Origin: Thiotrichaceae bacterium
Lineage (GTDB): Bacteria; Pseudomonadota; Gammaproteobacteria; Thiotrichales; Thiotrichaceae
Assembly (NCBI GenBank): GCA_015486375.1
Contig: WFRR01000109.1
Span: 1-34,859, forward strand
Direction of reading: 5' to 3'
Length of the DNA stretch: 34,859 nucleotides
This document shows positions 17,904 through 27,881 of this stretch, one piece after another (within the stretch, counting starts at the first letter, position 1; every line of letters starts with the position of its first letter). The notes under the pieces are model-generated. The model was not told the origin of the DNA and searched no databases. It saw only the letters and a program-made list of their open reading frames with translations. The position numbers and the translations under genes are program-made.

Positions 17904-20258
17904 ATGAGTGAAACCATCACAATCGAAGTCAATGGCAAAACACTCTCTGCACAAGCAGGTGAAATGCTGATTGCTGTCACTGATGCTAATGAAATCGACA
18001 TTCCTCGTTTCTGTTATCACAAAAAATTATCCATTGCGGCTAATTGCCGTATGTGTCTGGTAGAAGTTGAAAAAGCTCCCAAAGCTTTACCTGCTTGTGC
18101 TACACCCGTTATGGATGGCATGAAAGTTTGGACACGCTCACCATCGGCACTGGCAGCACAACAAGCCACGATGGAATTCTTATTAATTAATCATCCTTTA
18201 GATTGTCCAATTTGCGATCAGGGTGGTGAATGTGAATTACAAGATGTTTCTGTTGCTTACGGTAGTGATAAATCTCAATATGTAGAAGCTAAACGGATTG
18301 TTTTTGATAAAAATATTGGTCCGTTAATTTCTACTGATTTAACCCGTTGTATTCAATGTACTCGCTGTGTGCGTTTTGGTGCAGAAATTGCGGGAATGCG
18401 AGAATTAGGCATGATCGGTCGTGGAGATCGTGAGTCAATTGCTACATTCGCGGGGCAATGCGTGACATCTGAACTATCAGGTAATGTTGTTGATGTCTGT
18501 CCTGTTGGTGCATTAACCATGAAACCTTCTCGCTATAAAGCGCGAGCATGGGAAGTGATACAACACGCTGCGATTGCAGCCCATGATTCAGTCGGCTCAA
18601 ATGTCTATCACCATACGTTTACTCAGCAGGTCATGCGAACAGTTCCGAGTGAAAATGATGCCGTGAATGAATGTTGGATTTCTGATCGAGACCGTTTTAG
18701 TTACGAAGGTTTATATTCAGACGAACGCTTAACCCAGCCAATGCTGAAGAAAAGAGGTGAGTGGCATGTTGTCACTTGGGATGAGGCATTAGAAACCACA
18801 GCTAAAATACTCAATGAAGCTAATAAAGATCAAACAGGGGTGCTTGCCTCCGCAAATGCAACTTTAGAAGAATTATATCTATTACAAAAATCTATGCGTG
18901 CAATTGGCATTGACCATATTGATCATCGTGTCCGTCAAACAGATTTTTCAGGACAAAATGCGGCTCCATTAGCTCCAAGCTTAGGGGTAAGTTTAGAAGA
19001 CTTAGAAAAGCAAGATGCTGTATTGCTGATTGGTTCAAATATTCGTTATGAACAACCGATGGCAAACCATCGTTTGCGTAAAGCCAGTTTGCAAAACGCG
19101 AAAATCATGACGCTAAACCCTTACCATATCGAGTTTAACTATGATACGACAGAACAGAGTGTAAGTTCAGTAGCAGAAATGCTCAGTAATCTTGCAGCCA
19201 TTGCTAAAGCAGCAGGGGTTGAACTAACGCATTTTTCTAATATTGAAGTGGATGAACAAACTCAGAACATCGCTACCTATTTAAAAGAGGCTGATCAGGC
19301 ACTATTACTACTGGGTAATTTAGCCACTCAGCATCCCGCTTATGCTGACTTATGTGCTTTAGCTCAACTAATTGCAGAAAAAACAGGCGCAACGCTCGGT
19401 TATTTACCCGAAGCAGCCAATACGGCTGGTGCATGGTTGGCAGGTGTCGTGCCACATCGCCAAGCCGCAGCACAAGCAGTACAAACAATGGGTAAATCTG
19501 CTCAAGAAATATTGACAGATTCGACTAAGACCTTTGTTCTCTTAGGTTTAGAAGCAGAATTTGATACAGATAATCCACAAAAAAGTATACAGGCGTTAGC
19601 TCAGGCAGATAATGTTATTGCCATTAATAGCTATGTGAATCCACGTTTAAAAGAATATGCGACGGTATTATTACCCGCTTCTCAAACGGTGGAAACGTCT
19701 GGCACTTTCGTTAATATGGAAGGGCGTTTGCAAAGTTTTAAAGGTGTATCCAAATTACTAGGTGATGCACGTCCGACTTGGAAAATTTTACGTGTATTAG
19801 GCAATCTACTGGATGTAGACGGTTTTGATTATATGAGTTCAGAAGATGTCCGTAATGAGCTTAAAGTAAAACTTGAACAAACCAATGCTTACCAAGCTGA
19901 AGCTTCTCCCGAAGCTAAACCAATGGATATTGCTTCATCACCTGTATCAGAACACAGTTTCCATCGAATTGGTACAGTACAAATGTATTCAGGTGATAGT
20001 TTATTGCGTCGTGCAATAGCTTTACAGCAAGCAGCAGGTGATGAACGTCGTAGAGTTACATTGCATCCTGATGATATTGCACGTTTAGATTTAGGTGATG
20101 AACAAACCGTTTCTGTCGCTCAGGGTGATTCCAGTGTACGAATGAGTTTAGTGGCAGATAGTGCGATTCCAATTCATTCTGCATTGCTTCCAAGTGCAAC
20201 CCAAAAATCAGTAGAACTGGGTTCAGCATTTGGAATGATTCAAATTACAAAGGGGTAG
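17904..20258 (+). CDS. nuoG: NADH-quinone oxidoreductase subunit G
   Basis: 784-residue 75-kDa subunit carrying electrons from NuoF. The 2Fe-2S cluster N1b is bound by Cys37, Cys48, Cys51 and Cys65. Cluster N5 uses His97, Cys101, Cys104 and Cys110; cluster N4 uses Cys149, Cys152, Cys155 and Cys199. A molybdopterin-oxidoreductase-like domain, without a cofactor in known complexes, fills the rest. The four cysteines binding the extra cluster N7 in E. coli are replaced (Ile219, Ala222, Ala226, Ser260 by my alignment), so N7 is absent, as in mitochondrial-type enzymes. The length is about 120 residues short of E. coli NuoG. Confidence 0.97.
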   Translation: MSETITIEVNGKTLSAQAGEMLIAVTDANEIDIPRFCYHKKLSIAANCRMCLVEVEKAPKALPACATPVMDGMKVWTRSPSALAAQQATMEFLLINHPLDCPICDQGGECELQDVSVAYGSDKSQYVEAKRIVFDKNIGPLISTDLTRCIQCTRCVRFGAEIAGMRELGMIGRGDRESIATFAGQCVTSELSGNVVDVCPVGALTMKPSRYKARAWEVIQHAAIAAHDSVGSNVYHHTFTQQVMRTVPSENDAVNECWISDRDRFSYEGLYSDERLTQPMLKKRGEWHVVTWDEALETTAKILNEANKDQTGVLASANATLEELYLLQKSMRAIGIDHIDHRVRQTDFSGQNAAPLAPSLGVSLEDLEKQDAVLLIGSNIRYEQPMANHRLRKASLQNAKIMTLNPYHIEFNYDTTEQSVSSVAEMLSNLAAIAKAAGVELTHFSNIEVDEQTQNIATYLKEADQALLLLGNLATQHPAYADLCALAQLIAEKTGATLGYLPEAANTAGAWLAGVVPHRQAAAQAVQTMGKSAQEILTDSTKTFVLLGLEAEFDTDNPQKSIQALAQADNVIAINSYVNPRLKEYATVLLPASQTVETSGTFVNMEGRLQSFKGVSKLLGDARPTWKILRVLGNLLDVDGFDYMSSEDVRNELKVKLEQTNAYQAEASPEAKPMDIASSPVSEHSFHRIGTVQMYSGDSLLRRAIALQQAAGDERRRVTLHPDDIARLDLGDEQTVSVAQGDSSVRMSLVADSAIPIHSALLPSATQKSVELGSAFGMIQITKG

Positions 20259-20262
20259 TTAA

Positions 20263-21327
20263 ATGATTGAGAGCTTGATTTCATTCTGGGCTAGCTTGCC
20301 CATTGCATTGACTACGGTCATTGTTATTCTGTTAAAGATTGTAGCGATTATTTTACCGTTAATATTAGCGGTTGCCTATACCACTTATGCTGAGCGTAAG
20401 GTTATTGGTTATATGCAGATTCGTATGGGGCCTAATCGTGTTGGTCCTAAAGGCTGGTTACAACCCATTGCGGATGTGGTCAAGTTGATGTTCAAGGAAG
20501 TAATTATTCCTGAAAAATCAAGCCGCTTTGTTTTCTTATTTGCACCGATTATGGTGTTAGCTCCTGCTTTAGTCGCATGGTCGGTGATCCCTTTTGCGGA
20601 TGGCATGGTATTAGCTGATGTTAACGCAGGTTTGCTATTTGTATTAGCGATTACTTCCTTAGATGTATTTGGGGTTATCTTGGCAGGTTGGGCATCTAAC
20701 TCTAAATATGCCATGTTAAGTGCCATGAGAGTCGGCGCACAGGTAGTTTCTTATGAAATTGCGATGGGCTTTGCCTTAGTCGGCGTATTAATGGCATCGA
20801 ATAGTTTAAATCTCAGTGATATTGTCAATGCACAAGCAGGCGGAATTGATAATTGGTTTATCTGGCCATTATTTGGTTTGTTCTTGGTGTACTTTATCTC
20901 AGGCGTGGCTGAAACCAATCGTGCCCCTTTTGATGTCGCGGAAGGCGAATCAGAAATTGTGGCAGGTTTTCATGTTGAATATGCAGGCATGGCATTTGCC
21001 CTATTCTTCTTAGCAGAATATGCCAGCATGATTTTAATTTCGGCCTTGACCAGCTTAATGTTCTTAGGGGGTTGGCTGTCACCGTTTGAGGGCACATTCC
21101 TTGTTAACATTCCTGCGATTGGGGCTTTATTTGATAGTGGTATTCATTGGTTTTTAATTAAGATCATGATCTTTTTGTTCTTCTACCTTTGGTTTAGAGC
21201 AACTTTTCCACGCTATCGCTATGATCAAATCATGCGTTTAGGTTGGAAAATATTAATACCTGTCACCATCGTTTGGTTATTTGGTGAAATGGTTGCTATT
21301 GGCTTAGGCTGGACACCTTGGGCATAA
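20263..21327 (+). CDS. nuoH: NADH-quinone oxidoreductase subunit H
   Basis: 354-residue inner-membrane subunit with about eight transmembrane helices, joining the quinone pocket to the proton-pumping arm. Family signatures are [20 protein letters not shown] near residues 41-60 and [20 protein letters not shown] near 217-236, the acidic loop facing the quinone channel. The protein ends after a helix containing [10 protein letters not shown]. It lies 4 bp after nuoG and 16 bp before nuoI. Confidence 0.98.
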   Translation: MIESLISFWASLPIALTTVIVILLKIVAIILPLILAVAYTTYAERKVIGYMQIRMGPNRVGPKGWLQPIADVVKLMFKEVIIPEKSSRFVFLFAPIMVLAPALVAWSVIPFADGMVLADVNAGLLFVLAITSLDVFGVILAGWASNSKYAMLSAMRVGAQVVSYEIAMGFALVGVLMASNSLNLSDIVNAQAGGIDNWFIWPLFGLFLVYFISGVAETNRAPFDVAEGESEIVAGFHVEYAGMAFALFFLAEYASMILISALTSLMFLGGWLSPFEGTFLVNIPAIGALFDSGIHWFLIKIMIFLFFYLWFRATFPRYRYDQIMRLGWKILIPVTIVWLFGEMVAIGLGWTPWA

Positions 21328-21343
21328 ATTTAGGAGTAAAAGG

Positions 21344-21835
21344 ATGATTAGTACCTTAAAACACTATGTGAAGACATTTACTCTATTTGAGTTATTACAA
21401 GGTTTAAGCGTTACAGGAAAGTATTTTTTTAAGAAAAAAATTACGATTCAATACCCTGAACAAAAAACCCCTATGTCACCACGTTTTCGTGGACATCATG
21501 CGCTACGTCGTTATGACAATGGTGAAGAGCGTTGTATTGCGTGTAAATTGTGCGAGGCAACTTGCCCCGCCTTAGCGATTAAAATTGAATCTGAAGAACG
21601 GGAAGATGGTACACGTCGTACGACGCGTTACGATATTGATATGTTCAAATGTATCTACTGTGGCTTTTGTGAGGAAGCTTGCCCTGTTGATGCCATTGTT
21701 GAGACGCGTGTATTTGAGTATCACTTTGAAAGTCGAGAAGGCAGTATTATCACTAAAGATGAATTACTAGCTTTTGGCGATAAACATGAAACCCAAATTG
21801 CTAAAGATAGAGCAGTTGAAGCCGCTTATCGTTGA
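21344..21835 (+). CDS. nuoI: NADH-quinone oxidoreductase subunit I (8Fe ferredoxin-type)
   Basis: 163-residue subunit holding the two 4Fe-4S clusters N6a and N6b that lead to N2. The ligands are the two CxxCxxCxxxC motifs, Cys64-67-70-74 (with distal Cys113) and Cys103-106-109-113 (with distal Cys74). An amphipathic N-terminal segment ([15 protein letters not shown]) sits against the membrane. The start has GGAG 8 nt upstream. A 56-bp gap follows, the largest inside the operon. Confidence 0.98.
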   Translation: MISTLKHYVKTFTLFELLQGLSVTGKYFFKKKITIQYPEQKTPMSPRFRGHHALRRYDNGEERCIACKLCEATCPALAIKIESEEREDGTRRTTRYDIDMFKCIYCGFCEEACPVDAIVETRVFEYHFESREGSIITKDELLAFGDKHETQIAKDRAVEAAYR

Positions 21836-21862
21836 TCCCTTTCGTTGCGATAATGAACAAAG

Positions 21863-21884
21863 AATGAGACCTAAATGAGACCTA
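21863..21884 (+). repeat. 11-bp tandem duplication before nuoJ
   Basis: AATGAGACCTA occurs twice head to tail (21863-21873 and 21874-21884) in the nuoI-nuoJ gap. The second copy ends 7 bp before the nuoJ ATG, where the ribosome binding site should be. No strong Shine-Dalgarno remains apart from GAGA within the repeat. Confidence 0.85.
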
Positions 21885-21891
21885 TATTACT

Positions 21892-22503
21892 ATGACGTTT
21901 GAACAGATCATTTTTTACTTTTTTTCAACCATTTTAATCAGTGGTGCATTGGGTGTAGTGTTAGTTCGTAACCCTGTTTATGCTGCCTTATTCCTTATTT
22001 TATCTTTTTTCACCAGTTCAGCAATTTGGCTGATGTTAGAAGCCGAGTTTTTAGGTATTACGCTGGTGTTGGTATATGTTGGCGCAGTCATGGTGCTGTT
22101 CTTATTTGTGATTATGATGTTAGACATCAATATGGATCCCTTACGAGAAGGCTTTGTTAAAATGATGCCACTGGCTGCTTTAGTTGCGATTATTATCGCG
22201 GCTGAAATCGTACTCGTTATGGCTTCACCTAGCTTTAACTTTGATCAATCTGTGGTACACGCAGCTGATTACAGTAATACCAAAGCGATTGGAAATATTT
22301 TATATACCGAATATGTTTATCCCTTTGAAATTGCTGCTGTGATTTTGGTCGTAGCGATTATCGCGGCGATTGCATTAACACTGCGTCGTCGTAAAGGGGT
22401 TAAACATCAGAATCCATCCAAACAAATTAGAACCAAACGTAATGATCGGGTACGCCTTGTAAAAATGCCCTCATCGTCCACTCAAAATAGAGCAGGAGAA
22501 TAG
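21892..22503 (+). CDS. nuoJ: NADH-quinone oxidoreductase subunit J
   Basis: 203-residue membrane subunit with five predicted transmembrane helices. The conserved segment EFLGITLVLVYVGAVMVLFL (third helix, with the pi-bulge in other species) is present. The C-terminal ~40 residues after RRRKGVKHQ are basic and cytoplasmic. The ribosome site before its ATG is weak (see the 11-bp duplication). Confidence 0.97.
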   Translation: MTFEQIIFYFFSTILISGALGVVLVRNPVYAALFLILSFFTSSAIWLMLEAEFLGITLVLVYVGAVMVLFLFVIMMLDINMDPLREGFVKMMPLAALVAIIIAAEIVLVMASPSFNFDQSVVHAADYSNTKAIGNILYTEYVYPFEIAAVILVVAIIAAIALTLRRRKGVKHQNPSKQIRTKRNDRVRLVKMPSSSTQNRAGE

Positions 22504-22506
22504 TTG

Positions 22507-22812
22507 ATGATTCCATTGTCGAATTTTTTGATCCTTGGTGCAGTACTGTTCTCCATCAGTATTGCAGGGATGTTTTTAAATCGAAAAAATATTTTAATAT
22601 TGCTAATGTGTATTGAATTAATGCTATTGGCCGTTAATATTAACTTTATTGCTTTTTCACATTATCTCAATGATATGGCAGGACAAGTATTTGTTTTCTT
22701 TATTCTCACTGTTGCAGCGGCTGAAGCAGCGATTGGACTGGCAATTTTAGTGGTTTTATTTAGAAATCGCCGTACAATTAATGTTCAAGATCTTGATGAA
22801 ATGAGGGGCTAA
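22507..22812 (+). CDS. nuoK: NADH-quinone oxidoreductase subunit K
   Basis: 101-residue subunit with three transmembrane helices. It has the conserved membrane glutamates in [13 protein letters not shown] (second helix) and [13 protein letters not shown] (third helix), which form part of the proton path between NuoJ/NuoH and NuoN. The start is the ATG at 22507, with AGGAG 8 nt upstream inside the end of nuoJ; a TTG one codon earlier is less likely. It lies 2 bp before nuoL. Confidence 0.97.
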   Translation: MIPLSNFLILGAVLFSISIAGMFLNRKNILILLMCIELMLLAVNINFIAFSHYLNDMAGQVFVFFILTVAAAEAAIGLAILVVLFRNRRTINVQDLDEMRG

Positions 22813-22814
22813 GC

Positions 22815-24770
22815 ATGGAAAATATCTATCTTGCTATTCCTCTCTCTGCCCTCTTTGGTTCAATACTGGCAGGACTATTCGGTCGTCAGTTAGGGCGTAT
22901 GTTATCGCATACCGTCACCATATTAGGCGTTGCTCTTGCCTGTGTTTTATCTTTAGTCGTATTTAATCATATTGTCCTTGATGGCAATACTTATAACGGT
23001 GCAGTATATACGTGGGCGGTGATAGAAGGGATTCAATTTGAAATTGGTTTTCTCATTGATAACCTCACGGCTATGATGATGGTCGTTGTGACCTTTGTCT
23101 CCTTAATGGTACATATCTACACCATTGCTTATATGCACGATGACCCAGGTTATCAACGTTTCTTCAGTTATATTTCCCTATTTACCTTCTCTATGTTGAT
23201 GTTGGTTATGTCAAATAACTTCTTACAGTTATTTTTCGGTTGGGAAGCAGTCGGTTTAGTCTCTTATTTACTGATTGGTTTCTGGTTTAAAAAAGACACG
23301 GCTATCTTTGCAAATATGAAAGCCTTTTTAGTTAACCGCGTTGGTGACTTTGGTTTCTTATTAGGTATTGCTGCGATCTATGTTCATTTTGGCACACTTG
23401 ATTATGTTGAAGTATTTAAACAAGTACCGAATTTATTAGATGTGACAGTCACCGTTATTCCAGGTGAAGAATGGTCATTAATGACCTTGATTGCTATTTT
23501 ATTATTTATTGGTGCAATGGGTAAATCAGCACAAGTGCCACTGCATGTTTGGCTTCCCGATTCAATGGAAGGCCCAACACCCATTTCTGCTTTGATTCAC
23601 GCTGCAACTATGGTAACTGCAGGTATCTTTATGGTATCGCGTATGTCACCTATTTTTGAAGTCAGCGACACCGCCTTGAGTGTGGTTATGATTATTGGTG
23701 CAATCACTGCCTTCTTTATGGGCTTGATTGGTATTATCCAAAACGATATTAAACGTGTAGTGGCTTATTCTACTTTATCGCAACTCGGTTATATGACTGT
23801 TGCCCTTGGAGCGTCCGCTTATAGCGCAGGTTTATTCCACTTAATGACCCATGCCTTCTTTAAAGCTTTATTATTCTTAGCCGCAGGTTCCGTCATTATT
23901 GCTATGCACCATGAGCAAGATATTCGTAAAATGGGTGGCTTAAAGAAGTACATGCCGATTACCTATTGGACTTCACTCATTGGTTCGTTGGCACTCATTG
24001 GTTTTCCTGGGTTCGCAGGTTTCTTCTCTAAAGACTCAATTGTTGAATCAGTACATGCCTCTAATTTAGCAGGGGCAGAATTTGCTTATTGGATGGTATT
24101 ACTCGGTGTATTTGTAACCGCATTCTATAGCTTCCGTATGTTCTTCTTAGTTTTCCATGGAAAAGAACGTATGGATGAACATACCCGCTCACATTTAAAA
24201 GAATCACCACTAACAGTTACGATTCCTTTGATTGCATTAGCCATTCCTTCAGTGATTGCAGGTTACTTTATCGACCCCATTGTCGTTGGTGACTTCTTTA
24301 AAGGTGTCGTATTCGTTGATCCTGCTCATACGGCTATCGCAGAACTGAAAGAAGGTTATCATGGTGTATTTAGCTTTATGTTACATGGCATTATGGCGCC
24401 TCCTTTCTGGTTGGCTATGTCAGGGCTTGGTTTAGCGTGGTACATCTACCTGAAGAATGATGCACTTGCACACTTTGCTTATAATAAATTCCGTTGGATG
24501 CATACTATTTTAGATAAAAAATACGGTATGGATAGCTTCAATCAGGTTGTATTTGCAGGTGGTGCTATTGCCCTAGGTAAATTATTATGGCGAGTCGGTG
24601 ATCGTTTCTTAATTGACGGTCTTATTGTTAATGGTTCAGCCAAAGCGGTGGGTTTCTTCTCAGGAATTCTACGCCGTATACAAACGGGTTATATGTATCA
24701 CTATGCTTTTTCTATGATCTTAGGCGTATTAGTCATTCTCACTTGGTTTATTTTTGGTAGTAAGGGGTAG
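22815..24770 (+). CDS. nuoL: NADH-quinone oxidoreductase subunit L (antiporter-like)
   Basis: 651-residue proton-pumping subunit at the distal end of the membrane arm, with about 16 transmembrane helices and the long lateral helix near the C-terminus. Conserved parts are LFFGWEAVGLVSYLLIGFW (TM5 with the essential glutamate), GAMGKSAQVPLHVWLPDSME (TM7 lysine region) and HLMTHAFFKALLFLAAGSVI. Related to NuoM, NuoN and Mrp antiporter subunits. Confidence 0.98.
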   Translation: MENIYLAIPLSALFGSILAGLFGRQLGRMLSHTVTILGVALACVLSLVVFNHIVLDGNTYNGAVYTWAVIEGIQFEIGFLIDNLTAMMMVVVTFVSLMVHIYTIAYMHDDPGYQRFFSYISLFTFSMLMLVMSNNFLQLFFGWEAVGLVSYLLIGFWFKKDTAIFANMKAFLVNRVGDFGFLLGIAAIYVHFGTLDYVEVFKQVPNLLDVTVTVIPGEEWSLMTLIAILLFIGAMGKSAQVPLHVWLPDSMEGPTPISALIHAATMVTAGIFMVSRMSPIFEVSDTALSVVMIIGAITAFFMGLIGIIQNDIKRVVAYSTLSQLGYMTVALGASAYSAGLFHLMTHAFFKALLFLAAGSVIIAMHHEQDIRKMGGLKKYMPITYWTSLIGSLALIGFPGFAGFFSKDSIVESVHASNLAGAEFAYWMVLLGVFVTAFYSFRMFFLVFHGKERMDEHTRSHLKESPLTVTIPLIALAIPSVIAGYFIDPIVVGDFFKGVVFVDPAHTAIAELKEGYHGVFSFMLHGIMAPPFWLAMSGLGLAWYIYLKNDALAHFAYNKFRWMHTILDKKYGMDSFNQVVFAGGAIALGKLLWRVGDRFLIDGLIVNGSAKAVGFFSGILRRIQTGYMYHYAFSMILGVLVILTWFIFGSKG

Positions 24771-24777
24771 CGTGAAT

Positions 24778-26313
24778 ATGGATATGAGTCTATTTATTGA
24801 TTGGCCGCTGTTAAGCCTTGTTATTTGGCTACCGATTATTGGTGGTATTGTCGTATTGATTGTTGGTGATCGACATGGTGCGCGCCCTGCAGCACTTTTG
24901 ATTGCTGTGGCAACCTTTTTAGTCAGTTTACCGTTATACACACTATTTGATCCCTTAACGGCTGCAATGCAGTTTACGGAAAATCATGAGTGGATACCGA
25001 CCTTTAATATTATGTATTATTTAGGGGTGGATGGTATATCCATGCCTTTGATTTTACTGAATACCTTTACTACCGTATTAGTGGTATTGGCAGGTTGGGA
25101 AGTGATTAAAGAGCGCGTCGCACAATACATGGCGGCTTTTTTAATTATGTCAGGTCTCGTAAACGGTGTGTTTGCGGCGCAAGATGCGATGTTATTCTAT
25201 GTCTTCTTTGAAGCCATGTTGATTCCTATGTTCCTTGTCATTGGTATTTGGGGTGGTCCTAATCGTGTTTATGCCACTATAAAATTCTTCTTATATACCT
25301 TTATCGGCTCAGTCTTTATGCTGGTGAGTCTGATTTATATGTATAACGTTGGAGCTGATGCGGGTAATGCTAGTTTCTGGATTCAAGACCTGTATAAACT
25401 AAAACTGGGACTAACGGAACAAATCTTTATATTCCTGTCTTTCTTACTCGCATTTGGTGTCAAAATTCCCATGTGGCCTGTACATACATGGTTGCCTGAT
25501 GCTCATGTTGAAGCACCCACTGGTGGTTCAGTCATATTAGCCGCGATTATGTTAAAGATTGGTGGTTATGGTTTCTTACGTTTTTCTCTACCGATTACAC
25601 CCGATGCTTCATTGGCACTGGATTGGCTAATTATCGTCATGTCATTGGTTGCTATCGTTTATATTGGCTTTATCGCAATTGTACAAACGGATATGAAAAA
25701 GTTGGTTGCCTACTCGTCTATTGCTCATATGGGCTTTGTCACTTTAGGTATTTTCTTAATCTATCCCATCTTTACCGCAACTAATAGTATTGTAGGGGCT
25801 GAGCTCGCCATGCAGGGTGCAATGGTACAGATGATTTCACATGGCTTTATTTCAGGTGCGATGTTCCTCTCTATTGGGGTTTTATACGACCGCATGCACA
25901 GCCGTGAAATTTCGGCTTATGGTGGTGTTGCTAATACCATGCCTATTTTCGCTGTCTTCTTTGTTTTATTTGCAATGGCGAATACAGGCTTACCAGGAAC
26001 TTCAGGGTTTGTGGGTGAATTCATGGTTATTTTGGCCAGTTTCAAAGCGAGCTTCTGGATTGCATTCCTAGCAGCAACGACCTTGATTATTGGCGCAGCG
26101 TATACATTATGGTTGGTTAAACGGGTTATCTTTGGCGAGATTGGTAATGAAAAAGTTGCTGCTTTGAAAGATTTAAATAAGCGAGAATTTGTTATTATGT
26201 TTACCTTAGCTGTAATGGTGATCGGACTCGGCTTATGGCCTCAGCCGCTTACGGATGTGATGTCAGTGACATTGCAACATCTTATTGAACAAGCTTCACA
26301 TTCTAAATTATAG
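24778..26313 (+). CDS. nuoM: NADH-quinone oxidoreductase subunit M (antiporter-like)
   Basis: 511-residue proton-pumping subunit with about 14 transmembrane helices. It has the TM5 glutamate (YVFFEAMLIPMFLVIG) and the lysine segment GVKIPMWPVHTWLPDAHVEA. The ATG at 24778 is chosen because AAGGGG ends 10 nt upstream. The longest frame begins at a TTG (24754) inside nuoL, and a GTG at 24772 is too close to the ribosome site. The gene begins 7 bp after nuoL. Confidence 0.97.
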   Translation: MDMSLFIDWPLLSLVIWLPIIGGIVVLIVGDRHGARPAALLIAVATFLVSLPLYTLFDPLTAAMQFTENHEWIPTFNIMYYLGVDGISMPLILLNTFTTVLVVLAGWEVIKERVAQYMAAFLIMSGLVNGVFAAQDAMLFYVFFEAMLIPMFLVIGIWGGPNRVYATIKFFLYTFIGSVFMLVSLIYMYNVGADAGNASFWIQDLYKLKLGLTEQIFIFLSFLLAFGVKIPMWPVHTWLPDAHVEAPTGGSVILAAIMLKIGGYGFLRFSLPITPDASLALDWLIIVMSLVAIVYIGFIAIVQTDMKKLVAYSSIAHMGFVTLGIFLIYPIFTATNSIVGAELAMQGAMVQMISHGFISGAMFLSIGVLYDRMHSREISAYGGVANTMPIFAVFFVLFAMANTGLPGTSGFVGEFMVILASFKASFWIAFLAATTLIIGAAYTLWLVKRVIFGEIGNEKVAALKDLNKREFVIMFTLAVMVIGLGLWPQPLTDVMSVTLQHLIEQASHSKL

Positions 26314-26332
26314 TTAGAGGCGGAAAAAGAAT

Positions 26333-27859
26333 ATGACTGAAACCATAATGTCTGATATTTCACGGGCTTTGCCAGAAATATTTTTGCTGGTCGCTGCATT
26401 TAGTGTGTTATTACTGGATTTATTTTTATCGAAATCCATGAAAATAGTCACCTTTTTATTAGCACAACTGAGCTTATTGACCACCGCATGGCTGGTTTAT
26501 AACCGTATGGGGGTAGAATCGATAGCAACCTCTGCAACGGTGAATAATGTTGAAAGCGTGCAATACGCTTTAGCATTTAGCAATATGTATATTAAAGATG
26601 CTTTATCTGATTTGCTAAAAATTGCGATGTTACTCATCGGAAGTGCTGGTTTTATTTACACCCGTCAGTATTTACGTGATCGTAATATGTTTAGTGGTGA
26701 ATATTATGCCTTAGTCTTATTTGCTATTTTAGGCATGATGATTATGGTTTCAGCTAATAGCATGTTATTGATTTATCTAGGCTTAGAGTTGCTCTCTTTA
26801 TCTATGTATGCCTTGGTTGCTTTGCAACGTAATAATGGTAGAGCGTCTGAAGCGGCAATGAAATACTTTGTTCTTGGTGCAATTGCCTCAGGTATGCTGT
26901 TATACGGTATGTCGATTATTTATGGTCTAAGTGGACATTTAGATTTAACAGGTATTGCCGAGTACGTTAAAAGTTCAGGCATGACAAAAGCAGGTAGTTT
27001 TGATCTAGGGCTATTATTAGGCTTATCCTTTATTTTGGTAGGTCTAGGCTTTAAGCTAGGGGTTGCACCCTTCCACATGTGGATTCCTGACGTTTATGAT
27101 GGTGCGCCAACGGCTGTTACACAATTGATTGGTACGATTCCTAAACTTGCTGCTTTTGGTATGGTATTTCGCTTATTAGTCGAAGGACTGGGTGATATGC
27201 AGACGAGCTGGCAACAAATTCTTATTCTATTAGCTGTCTTATCCTTAGCCATTGGTAATATTATTGCGATTGCTCAAACTAATTTAAAACGCATGTTAGC
27301 CTACTCCACTATTGCTCATATGGGCTTTGTTGCGATGGGTATTTTAGCAGGTTCTAATATGGGTTATTCTGCTACCTTGTTCTATACCATCGTTTACGCA
27401 TTAACGGCCTTAGGTGGCTTTGCCGTTATTATGATGTTAAGTCGTAAAGGTTATGAAGCAGATCAACTATCAGATTTAAAAGGGCTGAGTCAACGTCATC
27501 CGTGGATGGCCTTTATGATGATGATCATTCTATTTTCAATGGCAGGTGTGCCGCCTACGGTAGGTTTTTATGCCAAAATGATGGTTATTCAATCGGTTGT
27601 TGATGCCAATCTTGCTTGGTTAGCGGTTTATGCAGTGATCTTATCGGTAGTGGGTGCTTATTACTATCTACGCGCTATTAAAATTATGTACTTTGATAAA
27701 GCGGATACTGAAACGACTCAAGCAGAAACAGGACATAAAATTGGTTTAGATAGTCATATTTTATTAAGTGCGAATGGGTTAAGTTTGCTTGCTTTAGGTA
27801 TTATGCCTGGGGCATTGATGGCAACTTGTGTTGCAGTAATTAATGTCACAATGAAATAA
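26333..27859 (+). CDS. nuoN: NADH-quinone oxidoreductase subunit N (antiporter-like)
   Basis: 508-residue proton-pumping subunit with about 14 transmembrane helices, last gene of the operon. It shows YLGLELLSLSMYALVALQR (TM5 glutamate), GLGFKLGVAPFHMWIPDVYD (TM7 lysine) and the family-typical MMIILFSMAGVPPTVGFYAK. An ATG five codons inside (26348) is an alternative start. No hairpin terminator is visible in the 22 bp before the convergent gene, so transcripts may overlap. Confidence 0.97.
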   Translation: MTETIMSDISRALPEIFLLVAAFSVLLLDLFLSKSMKIVTFLLAQLSLLTTAWLVYNRMGVESIATSATVNNVESVQYALAFSNMYIKDALSDLLKIAMLLIGSAGFIYTRQYLRDRNMFSGEYYALVLFAILGMMIMVSANSMLLIYLGLELLSLSMYALVALQRNNGRASEAAMKYFVLGAIASGMLLYGMSIIYGLSGHLDLTGIAEYVKSSGMTKAGSFDLGLLLGLSFILVGLGFKLGVAPFHMWIPDVYDGAPTAVTQLIGTIPKLAAFGMVFRLLVEGLGDMQTSWQQILILLAVLSLAIGNIIAIAQTNLKRMLAYSTIAHMGFVAMGILAGSNMGYSATLFYTIVYALTALGGFAVIMMLSRKGYEADQLSDLKGLSQRHPWMAFMMMIILFSMAGVPPTVGFYAKMMVIQSVVDANLAWLAVYAVILSVVGAYYYLRAIKIMYFDKADTETTQAETGHKIGLDSHILLSANGLSLLALGIMPGALMATCVAVINVTMK

Positions 27860-27881
27860 GTATAATCTGACTTTATGTTAG

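Noticed and set aside
24754-24777. Upstream TTG start of nuoM
   Set aside because: It would begin inside nuoL without a ribosome site. AAGGGG correctly precedes the ATG at 24778.
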